Assembly: GCF_014641195.1 (NCBI RefSeq)
Contig: NZ_BMHQ01000003.1
Span: 1 to 64,000, forward strand
Direction: 5' to 3'
Source: Marinithermofilum abyssi
GTDB taxonomy: Bacteria; Bacillota; Bacilli; Thermoactinomycetales; DSM-45169
Length of the DNA stretch: 64,000 bases
Position numbers and translations under genes: made by a program. Below, piece after piece: positions 1 through 8,175 of the stretch. The first letter of the stretch is position 1. Every line of letters starts with the position of its first letter. Under the pieces are notes generated by a model. The model did not search any database. It worked only from the letters and a program-made list of their open reading frames with translations, and had not been told where the DNA came from.

Positions 1-663
1 GCGCCGATTTGTCATGGCCTTAAACAGCGTGGGATCTTTGCCGTCATTGCCCACCGCCGCTTCCGGCCGAACAAAGCACTCTTTCACAAATGGCAATATA
101 AATATGATGAGAAGAAAGATGTGTACATCTGTCCCGCTGGTCACGAACTTTCCTACCGCACCACCAACCGGCAAGGGTTTCGGGAATACAAGTCAGATCC
201 ATCTGTCTGCCAAGCGTGTCCACTGCGGTCACAATGTACGACCAGCAAGAACTGCGTCAAAACCGTCACCCGCCATGTGTGGGAGGACGCCAAAGAGTGG
301 GTGCGAACCAACCGCTTGAGCGACCAAGGGAAAGCACTCTACAAACGAAGAAAGGAGACCATCGAGCGAAGTTTTGCTGATGCCAAAGAGCTCCATGGTC
401 TCCGATACGCACGCATGAGGGGGCTTGCCAAGGTTACAGAGCAATGCCTCCTAACCGCGTGTGCCCAAAACATCAAGAAAATGGCCCTGCTCCTCTCCAA
501 GAGGAGCAGGGGACCTGAAAACGGGCCGCGATCTCCCTTATACACGTTTATTTTTCTCTGTTTCTGGAACAAACAAAGCCCTGTCGCCTTTCGGCGCAGG
601 GCTTTGTCATTAACCTCGAAATCCGTAAACAACGGATTTCTTTTTTTGTTAATCGGTTTTTAA
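1..663 (+). CDS. IS1182-family transposase, 3' part (5' end outside window)
   Basis: The frame is open from base 1 to the TAA at 661-663, so only the C-terminal ~220 residues are present. It carries the zinc-ribbon-like CPAGHEL...C..C...C segment and the RRKETIERSFADAKELHGLRYAR region near the end, which matches the terminal domain (DDE_Tnp_1_6 type, containing the last acidic catalytic residue) of IS1182-family DDE transposases. The last ~35 residues read through a terminator-like hairpin and are low-complexity, so the natural stop may be recent or the tail may be non-homologous. An intact copy cannot be claimed because the N-terminus lies outside the window. Confidence 0.75.
   Translation, partial: APICHGLKQRGIFAVIAHRRFRPNKALFHKWQYKYDEKKDVYICPAGHELSYRTTNRQGFREYKSDPSVCQACPLRSQCTTSKNCVKTVTRHVWEDAKEWVRTNRLSDQGKALYKRRKETIERSFADAKELHGLRYARMRGLAKVTEQCLLTACAQNIKKMALLLSKRSRGPENGPRSPLYTFIFLCFWNKQSPVAFRRRALSLTSKSVNNGFLFLLIGF
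573..607. terminator. Hairpin between transposase and amidase genes
   Basis: An 11-bp perfect inverted repeat (573-583 with 597-607), extended inward by CGCC/GGCG, lies between convergent genes. On the minus strand it is followed by a T-rich stretch, so it probably terminates the amidase transcript. It could also be part of the IS terminal region. Confidence 0.5.
618..647 (+). terminator. Rho-independent terminator after transposase
   Basis: A 9-bp stem (618-626 with 632-640) is followed directly by seven T on the plus strand. It overlaps the last codons of the transposase frame and lies just before the 3' end of the convergent amidase gene. Confidence 0.7.
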
Positions 664-1431
664 GATGTAGGCATCGGGTATGCCGGCCCGTTTCAGTTCT
701 TCCAACCGTTGTTGGGCGTAATCGAGAGATTGGAACGCACCGGCTTGAACCCGATAATAGACGGTTCCATCGATGTGGACGGTCCAAATGATGGAGTCGA
801 TGCCTTTGGACTTGAGATATTTCTGAAGATCTTTTGCGTTTGCCTCCTCTTTATAGGAACCGGCAATCACTTTGTACAAGGTTTTTGCCGGAAGGTCGAG
901 AGCTTTGGCAATCCCCTCGCCAATGGCATTGGAGAGGTCTTGAATAAATCCAGAGTTGGTCAGTAATTTCAGGTCCGCGGAATCAATAAACAAATTCTCC
1001 AATAACACAGCGGGCATGTTGGTCTCCCGAAGCACATAAAAGTTGGCTCGTTTTTTCCCGCGATTTTTGACCCCGTATTTGGGACCGATGACACTCATTA
1101 CATGATTGTGGATTGTTTCCCGGCAATTGACGGTCTTTTGGGAAACGCTTCCGTCATAGATATAACTCTCCCATCCAGTACCGCCGCCGGCGTTAATGTG
1201 GATGGAACAGAAGTAGTCGGCATTCTTGGAGTTTGCCAGGGCTACCCGTTCAGACAGGGTGGGATAGGTATCCGATGTGCAGGTCATCACCATGTTCACC
1301 TGATAGCGGGTGAGCAAATAATCCCGTACGCGAAGGCCGATATCCAGCGTAAAGTTTTTTTCTTTGTAACTTCCGTTGACAGCACCGGCGTCACTGCCGC
1401 CATGTCCAGGGTCGATCACAACCAAAGCCAT
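649..1431 (-). CDS. N-acetylmuramoyl-L-alanine amidase with C-terminal SPOR domain (CwlC-like)
   Basis: The product hydrolyses the amide bond between N-acetylmuramic acid and L-alanine in peptidoglycan. The N-terminal ~175 residues form an Amidase_3 domain: DPGHGG, the SIHINA motif and the LLEN motif supply the zinc ligands and the catalytic Glu. The C-terminal ~75 residues form a SPOR peptidoglycan-binding domain (KVIAGSYKEE, YRVQAGAF). Domain order and the length of about 260 aa match the mother-cell lysis amidase CwlC of B. subtilis. There is no signal peptide, which is also typical of CwlC. I chose ATG 1431 because GAGGTG sits 7 nt upstream; a GTG at 1440 is in frame but lies inside that ribosome-binding site. 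It stands alone on the minus strand. Confidence 0.88.
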   Translation of the reverse strand: MALVVIDPGHGGSDAGAVNGSYKEKNFTLDIGLRVRDYLLTRYQVNMVMTCTSDTYPTLSERVALANSKNADYFCSIHINAGGGTGWESYIYDGSVSQKTVNCRETIHNHVMSVIGPKYGVKNRGKKRANFYVLRETNMPAVLLENLFIDSADLKLLTNSGFIQDLSNAIGEGIAKALDLPAKTLYKVIAGSYKEEANAKDLQKYLKSKGIDSIIWTVHIDGTVYYRVQAGAFQSLDYAQQRLEELKRAGIPDAYILKTD

Positions 1432-1568
1432 TTCTATCACCTCACTAACAGACTATGATTGTCCAAATGGGAGAGTGATAGAATGGGGCGCCCATTTGTA
1501 TTAGCCGCCTGAAAGGGGTGGCTGTTGTATACTGAGGACAGTCGAACCTTGCATGGGGAGGGGATATC

Positions 1569-2540
1569 ATGCGTGTATTGGTAACGGGGGGAACGGGCTT
1601 TGTTGGCCGCAATCTGATCCATCTGCTCCACGAGGAGGGGCATGAGGTAACTTTGCTCCATCGGAAGCAATCTCGGTTGGTTGACTTGCCGGAAGGCATT
1701 CAAACCCGAGTGGGGGATGTAACCGATCCGGAATCCCTTCAGGGGTCTTGTGACGGGATGGACTGGGTTTTCCATGTCGCGGGGGATGTGACGTGGGGAC
1801 GTCACTTGCGGGAACGGATGTTTCGCATCAATGTGGATGGTGCCCGAAACATGGCGGAGGAAGCGATGCGGGCAGGAGTCCAACGGTTTATCCACACCAG
1901 TTCGGCTGCCGCTGTCGGATTCCCGGCCAAAGGAGAAGTGGCGGACGAGTCCTATCCTTTCAACGGGGATCGGCTCGACGTGGGATACGCCATGGCTAAA
2001 CGGCAGGGCGAGGAAGCGGTATTGAAATACGCAGAGAAGGGGTTGCCCGCCATCGTGGTCAATCCCAGCGTCATCATTGGAATCCGTGCTTATACCCCAC
2101 AGTTTGCAGCAGCTGTTGTGAAAGGGAAGCTGCGCATCGCACCGGAGGGCGGTATCAATATTTGCGATGTGGAAGATGTGGCTCGAGGGCATCTGCTGGC
2201 GGCCTTAAAGGGGCGGATAGGTGAGCGGTACATATTGGGCGGCACCAATACGACTTTTGCCCGGGTTTTCCGCATGCTGGCACAAGCCGGGGGTGTGAAA
2301 GAGGAGATCAACGTGTTGAAGCGGCCTTGGGCACTGACGGCATCTTTCCTGTCGGAAGGAATTGGGAGGATGACGGGAAAAGAACCGGCTCTGGCCTGGG
2401 ATCTGGGGAAATTGGCCGGTCGGGACATCCATTACCGTTCAGATAAAGCAGTACGTGAGCTGGGATATACGATCACCCCTCTGGAAAAGACCGCCTGTAA
2501 GCTGGCGGACTGGGTGAAACGGAATCCATTGAAGAAGTGA
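1569..2540 (+). CDS. NAD(P)-dependent epimerase/dehydratase (extended SDR, dihydroflavonol-reductase-like)
   Basis: This is an extended short-chain dehydrogenase of 323 aa. The N-terminal Rossmann motif GGTGFVGRN is at residues 7-15, and a YAMAK (YxxxK) catalytic motif follows about 140 residues later, after the HTSSAAAVG strand that supplies the catalytic Ser/Thr. Extended SDRs of this type reduce or epimerise sugar-nucleotide, sterol or hopanoid-like substrates. The sequence does not show which, and no pathway genes are adjacent. The start ATG has GGGGAGGGG about 8 nt upstream. The gene is divergent from the amidase and is followed by lipM after a 113-bp gap. Confidence 0.8.
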   Translation: MRVLVTGGTGFVGRNLIHLLHEEGHEVTLLHRKQSRLVDLPEGIQTRVGDVTDPESLQGSCDGMDWVFHVAGDVTWGRHLRERMFRINVDGARNMAEEAMRAGVQRFIHTSSAAAVGFPAKGEVADESYPFNGDRLDVGYAMAKRQGEEAVLKYAEKGLPAIVVNPSVIIGIRAYTPQFAAAVVKGKLRIAPEGGINICDVEDVARGHLLAALKGRIGERYILGGTNTTFARVFRMLAQAGGVKEEINVLKRPWALTASFLSEGIGRMTGKEPALAWDLGKLAGRDIHYRSDKAVRELGYTITPLEKTACKLADWVKRNPLKK

Positions 2541-2602
2541 AGGGGCGATATTTGACAAACGCCAAGGTCATGCCAAGGGTTTTCCAAAAACGGCACAAGG
2601 GG

Positions 2603-2608
2603 TAAAAT
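2603..2608 (+). promoter_or_regulatory. Possible -10 element for lipM
   Basis: TAAAAT lies 17 bp downstream of a weak -35-like TTTTCC and about 45 bp before the lipM start. The -35 match is poor. Confidence 0.3.
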
Positions 2609-2653
2609 GGACAAGGTTGCTGTGATCAGTACAGAACAAAGGAAGTGACCACA

Positions 2654-3490
2654 ATGCATACAACAAAATGGCGTTTGTTGAATACAGGGATACGGGACGG
2701 CGCCGAGAACATGGCCATCGATGAAGCGATTGTGACGGCTCACAGCGAAGGGAAGGTGCCCCCCACCATCCGTTTTTATGGATGGAACCCGGCTACGCTG
2801 TCCATCGGGTACTTCCAAAAGGCAAATAAAGAAGTAGATATGGAACGCCTTCAGGAGCACGGACTTGGTTTTGTCCGTCGGCCGACGGGAGGTCGGGCTG
2901 TCTTACATGATCAAGAGCTCACCTACAGTGTGGTGGTAAGCGAAGATTATCCGGATATGCCGACCACTGTGACGCAATCATATCGGGTTATCAGCACGGG
3001 GTTGCTGCACGGCTTTCGGCGGCTGCAGCTGGCGGCGGAAATGGTCCCGTTGGAAACGGAAGAAGAAAAAGCGCGGTATGCCTCCTTGGGATCGGCAGCT
3101 TGTTTCGACTCCCCTTCCAATTATGAGTTGGTGGTGGAAGGACGGAAAGTAGCCGGCAGTGCACAAACCCGACAAAAGGGTGTTATTTTGCAACATGGTT
3201 CCATTTTGCTGGACATGGATGTAGGCCTTCTCTTTGATGTTCTCCGCTTTCCTTCGGAGCGGGTGAAAGAACGGATGAAACAAGGGTTCCTGAAAAAAGC
3301 AGTGGCGATCAATCAATTGCGGGACAGACCCGTCACCATCGAAGAGGCAACGGAAGCTTTTACCGCCGGGTTTGAGGAAGGGATGCAGATCCGCCTGATC
3401 CCCGGTAGCTTGACTCCCTATGAAGAAGAGTTGGTGCAGCAGTTGAAAGAGAACCGGTACAGTACGGACGAATGGAACTTCCGGAGGTAA
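2654..3490 (+). CDS. lipM: Octanoyl-[GcvH]:protein N-octanoyltransferase (LipM-like lipoate ligase family)
   Basis: The product belongs to the biotin/lipoate A/B protein ligase fold. It has the substrate-loop motif [12 protein letters not shown] and a conserved Cys in [14 protein letters not shown], the acyl-thioester Cys of LipM octanoyltransferases, followed by GRKVAGSAQ with the conserved Lys. LipM moves octanoyl groups from ACP to GcvH for lipoate synthesis, and its length (278 aa) fits. I chose ATG 2654 over the in-frame GTG at 2645, because AAAGGAAG lies 8-9 nt before the ATG. The 3' side is directly abutted by the TnpB element. LplJ-type ligases are the nearest alternative, but the Cys and the missing C-terminal domain favour LipM. 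Confidence 0.85.
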   Translation: MHTTKWRLLNTGIRDGAENMAIDEAIVTAHSEGKVPPTIRFYGWNPATLSIGYFQKANKEVDMERLQEHGLGFVRRPTGGRAVLHDQELTYSVVVSEDYPDMPTTVTQSYRVISTGLLHGFRRLQLAAEMVPLETEEEKARYASLGSAACFDSPSNYELVVEGRKVAGSAQTRQKGVILQHGSILLDMDVGLLFDVLRFPSERVKERMKQGFLKKAVAINQLRDRPVTIEEATEAFTAGFEEGMQIRLIPGSLTPYEEELVQQLKENRYSTDEWNFRR

Positions 3491-3515
3491 AAAAAGTGGA
3501 CAAGGCTCCTCTTAT

Positions 3516-4943
3516 GAAGGAGCGAGCGGGAAAACCCAGCCCTTTAGGGTTGGGATGAAAGCGAGCGTCGGACTTGTGAGAGGGTTTCAGCCCTCTTACA
3601 AGTCCGACATTGTTCCAATGCCCTTTTGATCAATTTGAAAATACTGCCGTTCGGGTGGAATCCCGTATAATATAATTGTGCAAAAAAACGTACAATGAGG
3701 AGGTGATCACGATGATGAGAACCTACAAATTCAAGCTGGAACCAAAGAAAGAGCAGATCGAGAAGATCGAATGGACACTGGGCATGTGTCGCTGGCTCTA
3801 CAACTCCATGCTTGAACAACGAAAGTTTGCCTACAAAAGACGTGATATCACGTTAACCTATCACAAGCAAGCAATCGAACTCCCCAAACTCAAGAAGGAG
3901 ATCCCGGAGTTCAAAGAGATCCATTCCCAGGTTCTTCAAGACGTAGCCAAGCGGTTGGACAAAGCATTTCAAGCGTTTTTCCGTCGTGTGCAACACGGAG
4001 TAAAGCCGGGATACCCTCGCTTTCAAGGTAAGAATCGATACGATAGCTTCACCTATCCTCAACTCGGGTTCAAGATCGAAGGAAAGTTTCTCAAGCTATC
4101 TAAGATCGGCAATGTTCGCGTTAAGCTACATAGACAGATCGAAGGAAGGGCAAAACTTGCACCATCAGGAGGAAAAACGGTAAGTACTACGCTTGTTTCT
4201 CGTGCGAGGTGGAAGCGAAGCCTGCAAGTACCGATAAGCGAGTGGGAGTGGATTTGGGGGTCAAACATCTTGCTGTTACCTCTGATGAGGAGTATTTCGA
4301 CCACCCCAAGTATCTTCGTAAAACGGAAAGAAAGTTGAAATGGCTTCAACGGATGGTTTCCCGCAGAAAGATGGGATCCAATCGTTGGAGAAAAGCAGCC
4401 CTGATGTTAGCCAAATGCCATGAATACATAGCCAATCAGAGAAAAGACGCCGCTCACAAAATCAGCCGATATTTGGTGGACCACTACGATTGGATCGCCT
4501 TTGAAGACTTAAACATTCGGGGGATGGTGAAAAATCACCATCTTGCCAAGAGCATTGTAGACGCAGGTTGGAGGATGCTGGTTCAATTCACAGCTTACAA
4601 GGCAGAGTGGGCCGGTAAGCAATTGATAGCAGTTGATCCTCGCAACACGTCGCAAGTTTGCTCGGAGTGCGGTCGGATCGTAAAGAAGACATTAAAAGAA
4701 CGTACCCATCGTTGCTCATGCGGATATGTGGTAGACAGAGATGTCAATGCCGCAAGAAATATCCTACATAAAGCGATTGGATACGTTCCTGAACCGAGAT
4801 ACGGGCAATTAGAACTAAACCTTTTCTAGGCTTGGACGAAGCCTTCGTGGATGGATGTGGGTTGCCACGCCAAATGAAGCGAGAAGCCCACGGCGCCCGA
4901 AGGAAGTGCCCCTGGGGTGCTTTAGCCGTGCGGAGCAAGTCAC
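3516..4943 (+). mobile_element. TnpB-only IS605/IS1341-like element, copy 1
   Basis: I set the boundaries by aligning this copy with the second one at 37056-38481. Similarity starts just after TTAT (3512-3515) and ends at GAGCAAGTCAC (ends 4943), beyond which the two loci are unrelated. The element is 1,428 bp and has ~190 bp of noncoding left end, one tnpB pseudogene and ~114 bp of structured right end. It contains no tnpA (Y1 transposase), so it would depend on one in trans. No target duplication is visible, as expected for single-strand IS605-type transposition 3' of a short T-rich target motif. It is inserted between lipM and a truncated VOC gene. Confidence 0.85.
3712..4829 (+). pseudogene. 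tnpB: TnpB (RNA-guided nuclease, OrfB_IS605), frameshifted
   Basis: This is a TnpB homologue of about 370 codons. The 5' part (MMRTYKFKLEPKKEQ...) is in frame 1. Next to 4155 (the GATCGAAGGAAGGGC stretch) one base is missing relative to copy 2, and the rest continues in another frame from about 4209. The 3' part keeps all catalytic features: RuvC-I GVDLGVKHLAV (Asp), RuvC-II FEDLNIRG (Glu), the zinc ribbon CSECG...CSCG, and RuvC-III DRDVNAARN (Asp). Intact TnpBs are omega-RNA-guided DNA nucleases that help retain the element. This copy cannot make full-length protein without frameshifting. The start ATG has GAGGAGG upstream. Confidence 0.88.
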
Positions 4944-4963
4944 TTCAGCTTCATCAAATAAAG
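4770..4963 (+). ncRNA. Putative omega-RNA of TnpB element copy 1 (approximate ends)
   Basis: In IS605-type elements the guide RNA covers the tnpB 3' end and the right end, and its guide is the first ~16-20 nt of flanking DNA. Here the segment after the tnpB stop (4830-4943) is almost identical in both copies and rich in inverted repeats (for example GGCTTGGACGAAGCC). The flank 4944-4963 (TTCAGCTTCATCAAATAAAG) would be the guide. Ends are inferred, not measured. Confidence 0.5.
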
Positions 4964-5036
4964 AGGTGTAAAAATTCATAGCTTCCTCGGCTTGTCCAGT
5001 GAACATCAAGAAGGTAGTTATTTTTTGATTTTCCAC
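4944..5036 (-). pseudogene. VOC/glyoxalase-family (PhnB-like) gene, N-terminal remnant cut by TnpB element
   Basis: From a GTG start at 5036 with AAAGGAG upstream, the frame encodes ENQKITTFLMFTGQAEEAM followed by NFYTSLFDEAE, the conserved first beta-alpha unit of PhnB-like VOC proteins. It then runs into the right end of the TnpB element. The family is normally about 130-160 aa, so roughly 100 residues are missing. They are not on the other side of the element either, because lipM ends 25 bp from the left end. The element therefore sits at a deletion, or entered an already truncated gene. Confidence 0.7.
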
Positions 5037-5064
5037 TAAAACACACTCCTTTTACTGTAGCTCA

Positions 5065-5217
5065 TTATGCAAGCTTTTGGCCAACAGATGAAACATTTCC
5101 CTTCATCCATGTTCCGTAGATCCCTTTTGGGCACTCCTTCTTTGGTTTATCCGCCAAGGGGTCATGTGGTTCGACTTTGTCCAAACAACCGGTCAACACC
5201 AAAGCTAGCGTAAGCAG
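5065..5217 (-). pseudogene. Small lipoprotein-like ORF, probably a remnant
   Basis: On the minus strand the frame ending at the TAA 5065-5067 reads LLTLALVLTGCLDKVEPH... and ends ...SSVGQKLA, about 50 residues. LTLALVLTGC is a good lipobox with a hydrophobic stretch before it. There is no proper start codon: the codons just upstream are ATG GTG TGA, so a stop separates the only ATG from the lipobox. It looks like a small secreted lipoprotein gene with a damaged 5' end. The function is unknown. Confidence 0.35.
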
Positions 5218-5381
5218 TCACACCATACAATAGGGATTTGATTTTGAGTTATGATACCACACCTTCACGCGAGAAAACGAAAATCTGAAGGTCTGAGAGA
5301 GATTCATTTGAGTAGCATTTTTTAGATTGCTGGTGGTAACCCCGAATACTGTATAATTCTTGGAAAGGAGTGATTATACCT

Positions 5382-5900
5382 TTGTTGGTAAAAATGAGAA
5401 GACAGGTGTTCGATTCGCTGGAAGATAAAGCGCTCGGAGGGGCATGTTTTGAGCCAATAATCCCTAAGATTCGTGGAAAAAACAACACGGTGAAGACACA
5501 GGTTTATAAGCAACTGACAACAGGACAACAAGCGTTGTTCATGTTCTATGTGTTTTATAATCACGCAAGTAAATCTCTGGCTGAGTTTTATTGGTGGAGT
5601 GCCTATTATCTGGCGCAACCAAAAGCATGGTTAGAAATCAAAGTCGGATTACGATATTTTAGGGCCGATGCCATGTTGCGGCTACTTGAGGAGATGGAAG
5701 GGATTCTTAAAGCGCGGAACCACCCGAGTAGTTTTGGAAGGTTCGACGTTTCTTATAAGGACCTTGACAATGATTTGGAGCTTCTTGCATCCGTAAGCCC
5801 ACTCCATACGATTTTCCATGAAATCTCTCCTGCAATTTTAAAGAGGATTGGTAAGTATATCAGAAACAACCCAAGCGAGTTCTTACAGTTCGAGAACTAG
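5382..5900 (+). CDS. Hypothetical protein
   Basis: I do not recognise this 172-aa protein. It is mostly alpha-helical in composition, with an aromatic-rich central segment (ALFMFYVFYNHASKSLAEFYWW) and a C-terminal half rich in charged residues. There is no signal peptide or clear transmembrane helix. The best start is the TTG at 5382, 11 nt after AAAGGAG; the in-frame GTG at 5370 overlaps that ribosome-binding site. The flanks are remnants and short intergenic DNA, so this is an accessory gene. Confidence 0.55.
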   Translation: MLVKMRRQVFDSLEDKALGGACFEPIIPKIRGKNNTVKTQVYKQLTTGQQALFMFYVFYNHASKSLAEFYWWSAYYLAQPKAWLEIKVGLRYFRADAMLRLLEEMEGILKARNHPSSFGRFDVSYKDLDNDLELLASVSPLHTIFHEISPAILKRIGKYIRNNPSEFLQFEN

Positions 5901-6096
5901 GCATAACCTCTTCGCCGGTTGCATAAAAAACGGTAGGTTTATGCACTTGCACTGACATTTTCATATTAGGCCCAGAGGTAGCGAACGTCGATTTTTTCGC
6001 CATCTGCTCAAGAAATGAGCTTTGAGCCTGGAATTAGGGGTAGAACCACATCGCCTCAAGCTAAGAAAAAATGGTTCCTTAGTGATTCTTAGTCAT
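5901..6096. other. Intergenic stretch
   Basis: No gene or clear terminator is visible. It contains an imperfect inverted repeat, TGCATAAA...TTTATGCA (about 5938-5965), of unknown meaning. Confidence 0.4.
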
Positions 6097-6423
6097 TTAA
6101 TTTCGGGGGGCCCATAACATCACGGCCACCCCGATTAGACAGATGCTGGCTCCTATCCAGTCGTAACGGTCCGGAGTCTTTTGGTCGATTCCCCAACCCC
6201 AGAGAATCGAAAGTATGATGAACACCCCTCCATACGCTGCATACACCCGGCCAAAGGATGGGAATGTCTGTAAGGTCGCAATCACACCATATAACGCCAA
6301 TGCAATGCCGCCGATCCCTCCGATCCAAGCCGATTTCCCTTCCCGCAACCACAGCCAAATGAGATATCCTCCGCCGATTTCAGCGAGTCCCGCGATCAGA
6401 AATAAGATGATGGCTCGGCTCAT
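6097..6423 (-). CDS. UPF0060 (YnfA-type) small membrane protein
   Basis: The 108-aa product has four predicted transmembrane helices, the glycine-rich first helix [17 protein letters not shown], and the motif [19 protein letters not shown], which is diagnostic of the UPF0060/YnfA family. The family resembles small multidrug-resistance transporters, and E. coli YnfA has been linked to drug efflux; the substrate here is unknown. The ATG at 6423 has AGGAGG just upstream on the minus strand. It is monocistronic, with nothing co-directional next to it. Confidence 0.85.
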   Translation of the reverse strand: MSRAIILFLIAGLAEIGGGYLIWLWLREGKSAWIGGIGGIALALYGVIATLQTFPSFGRVYAAYGGVFIILSILWGWGIDQKTPDRYDWIGASICLIGVAVMLWAPRN

Positions 6424-6684
6424 GAAGTGAATCCTCCTTTATCCATACCGAGTAAATTTCCTACAATGATGAGAGTTGGTACTTCAATTATTCAACTAGG
6501 AATGGTTGGTAATTTGGGCAATCAATCAGAAAAAAGCGTCAAAGTTCCGTTTCCAAAAAGAATTCGGTCCTCTTGAAAGATCTCCTTGCCTTAAATAAAA
6601 ACATTTTTTGTATAGGCACTTCAACAAAAAAGGGATGATTACAACGTAAAAAGAATTAAATGGTGAGCTCTGACCAACTCGGAG

Positions 6685-7230
6685 ATGATGAGGACAATGG
6701 AGATCAACCGATACATTCAAGCGATTGAAGAGCATATTGCCGAATTGAGGGTACGGAATGTCATGGCCATCCAAGATGGGTGGGATTTTTTCGTCTTGGA
6801 AGTTAATCGGAATTGGATTTTTCGGTTTCCGCGTCGGCAAGAGGGGTTAAGCCAGTTAGAAAAAGAGAACCGTTTTTTATCCGAATGGTCGTATCGACTT
6901 CCTGTGCCTGTTCCTCGTTATCGGTGGATCTATCTTCAAGCCACTCCCTCTTTCGCTGCTTATCCAAAACTGAGTGGTCTAGCTTTAAACCCTCGATCAA
7001 TACCAGAAGATTCTAGAAATTGCGCTCAGGAGCTAGCTTTGTTCCTGTCCTCCTTGCATCGAATTCCTATTCCTTCTCCAAGGGAGGTTCATATACAAAA
7101 CTGGAAATTGAAATACGAAAAGTTTCACACACAGGTCCAAAGACAGTTGTTGCACCGGTTAGAAGAAGGGGGACGGGTCGAAGAGCTTGTTCCTTTGTTA
7201 ATAGGAATATCACAAAAACGTGTCAGGTAG
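6685..7230 (+). pseudogene. Aminoglycoside phosphotransferase (APH/ChoK)-like gene, truncated
   Basis: The 181-aa frame resembles the N-terminal lobe of APH-family kinases: YIQAIEEHIAELRVRNVMAI, then WIFRFPRR (the strand with the ATP-binding basic residue) and a linker (LPVPVPRYRWIY, HRIPIPS). The family is usually ~290-310 aa. The catalytic HGD/HxDxxxxN loop and the DFG-like metal motif are missing, because the frame ends at 7230 and nothing downstream up to the GNAT gene restores them. It is therefore very likely a 3'-truncated, inactive remnant. The start is uncertain (ATG 6685, 6688 or 6697). Confidence 0.6.
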
Positions 7231-7325
7231 TCATTACCGGTTTTCAACCCTCCTCCTGGGGTATATAATTCCCCGGTGAAAAACACCTTCTCTGTGAGGT
7301 GGAATATCAAGAGGAGGGCTGAACG

Positions 7326-7790
7326 ATGTGGACGATTCGCCAAGCTGAACTTTCCGATGCACAAGCGGTTCGACACCAATTGCACCGGGCGTATCGCCCA
7401 ATCAAAGAGCAGGGTTTCAATATGGAAGCGACGGATGTTTCGCTGCAAGCTGTGGAAGAGAGCATCGTCAGCGATGAAATATATCTGTTGGTGGATGAGG
7501 ATGACCAAGTGAAAGGAACGGTTCGTCTACAAAAAAACAACGATGAAAAAGATACCCTGGGTTGGTTTAGCATCGCCCCTGAAGTGTCCGGTCGCGGCCT
7601 TGGCAAGATGTTGTTGGATTATGCCGAGGAGCGTGCCAAAAAGCGGGGACGGAAAAAAATATACTTGGACACGGCCAAAGAGCATCCCTGGCTGCCGAAG
7701 CTGTATCGAAAAATGGGGTACAAAGAAATCGGGGTGACCCGTTGGCCCGGTCAAAACTTTAACGCCATCCAATTTGAAAAGAAACTTTGA
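7326..7790 (+). CDS. GNAT-family N-acetyltransferase
   Basis: This is a complete 154-aa GNAT domain. The N-terminal strand is MWTIRQAELSDAQAV, and the acetyl-CoA-binding motif A is VSGRGLGKMLLDYAEERA (Q/RxxGxG/A type). The conserved C-terminal part is LDTAKEHPWLPKLYRKMGYKEIG. GNAT enzymes acetylate amines of small molecules or proteins; the substrate cannot be told from sequence. GAGGAGGG lies 9 nt before the ATG. It is a single gene ended by a strong terminator at 7801. Confidence 0.85.
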   Translation: MWTIRQAELSDAQAVRHQLHRAYRPIKEQGFNMEATDVSLQAVEESIVSDEIYLLVDEDDQVKGTVRLQKNNDEKDTLGWFSIAPEVSGRGLGKMLLDYAEERAKKRGRKKIYLDTAKEHPWLPKLYRKMGYKEIGVTRWPGQNFNAIQFEKKL

Positions 7791-7800
7791 ATCCTGACAA

Positions 7801-7831
7801 ACGTCGGAGACCTCCGTCTCCGACGTTTTTT
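7801..7831 (+). terminator. Rho-independent terminator after GNAT gene
   Basis: A perfect 10-bp stem (7801-7810 with 7817-7826) is followed by a T6 run. Confidence 0.85.
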
Positions 7832-7863
7832 GATAAAGTTCATCTGGGAAATGAGGGCCAGGT

Positions 7864-8133
7864 TTGCTATGGGAATATTGGCAACCTGTAACGGCTGGGG
7901 GGATAAGGTCGAATGGGATGAATGGGATGAATGGGATGAAAGGGGTTGTAAGGGCTGGGATCGTGAGGGATACGGGGAAATGGGATGTGGATCGGATTGT
8001 GGGGATAGAGATACCATGGGTAGCCGATCATCCAAGGTACTGGGAAACAACAGGACAGCATCGAGATGCCTCCTTTGCCGGGAGTTTTCCTACAGCCTAT
8101 GAAACGGGCGGGAGTTTGGTGTGGTATCCATAA
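7864..8133 (+). CDS. Possible small protein or gene remnant with NGM triplet repeats
   Basis: This frame (TTG start) is 89 codons long and ends at TAA 8131. Its second half reads like real protein (RIVGIEIPWVADHPRYWETT...ASFAGSFPTAYETGGSLVWYP). The first half contains an in-frame (NGM)3 repeat. There is no convincing ribosome-binding site, and base use is very G-rich on the plus strand, unlike the neighbours. I do not recognise it. It may be the 3' end of a decayed gene, or chance coding in a low-complexity region. It lies between the GNAT terminator and the proBA promoter. Confidence 0.3.
   Translation: MLWEYWQPVTAGGIRSNGMNGMNGMKGVVRAGIVRDTGKWDVDRIVGIEIPWVADHPRYWETTGQHRDASFAGSFPTAYETGGSLVWYP
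7911..7937 (+). repeat. 9-bp tandem repeat, three copies
   Basis: GAATGGGAT is repeated exactly three times (7911, 7920, 7929) and followed by a partial GAA. TGGGAT-type words recur up to about 8010, giving a strongly purine-rich plus strand. Confidence 0.8.
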
Positions 8134-8140
8134 ATTCTAG

Positions 8141-8169
8141 TTGACATATTTTCCGATTCGGTACATAAT
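8141..8169 (+). promoter_or_regulatory. Sigma-A promoter for T-box/proBA
   Basis: TTGACA (8141-8146) is a perfect -35, followed after 17 bp by CATAAT (8164-8169). Transcription would start just before the T-box leader. Confidence 0.8.
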
Positions 8170-8175
8170 GTCAAA

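Noticed and set aside
1450-1457. Sigma-K-like -10 (CATAGTCT on the minus strand) before the amidase gene
   Set aside because: A start site placed from it would leave the ribosome-binding site at the very 5' end of the mRNA, and the -35 match is only an AC dinucleotide.
7911-7940. Tandem repeats as a possible CRISPR array
   Set aside because: The unit is only 9 bp, directly contiguous and without spacers; no cas genes are nearby.
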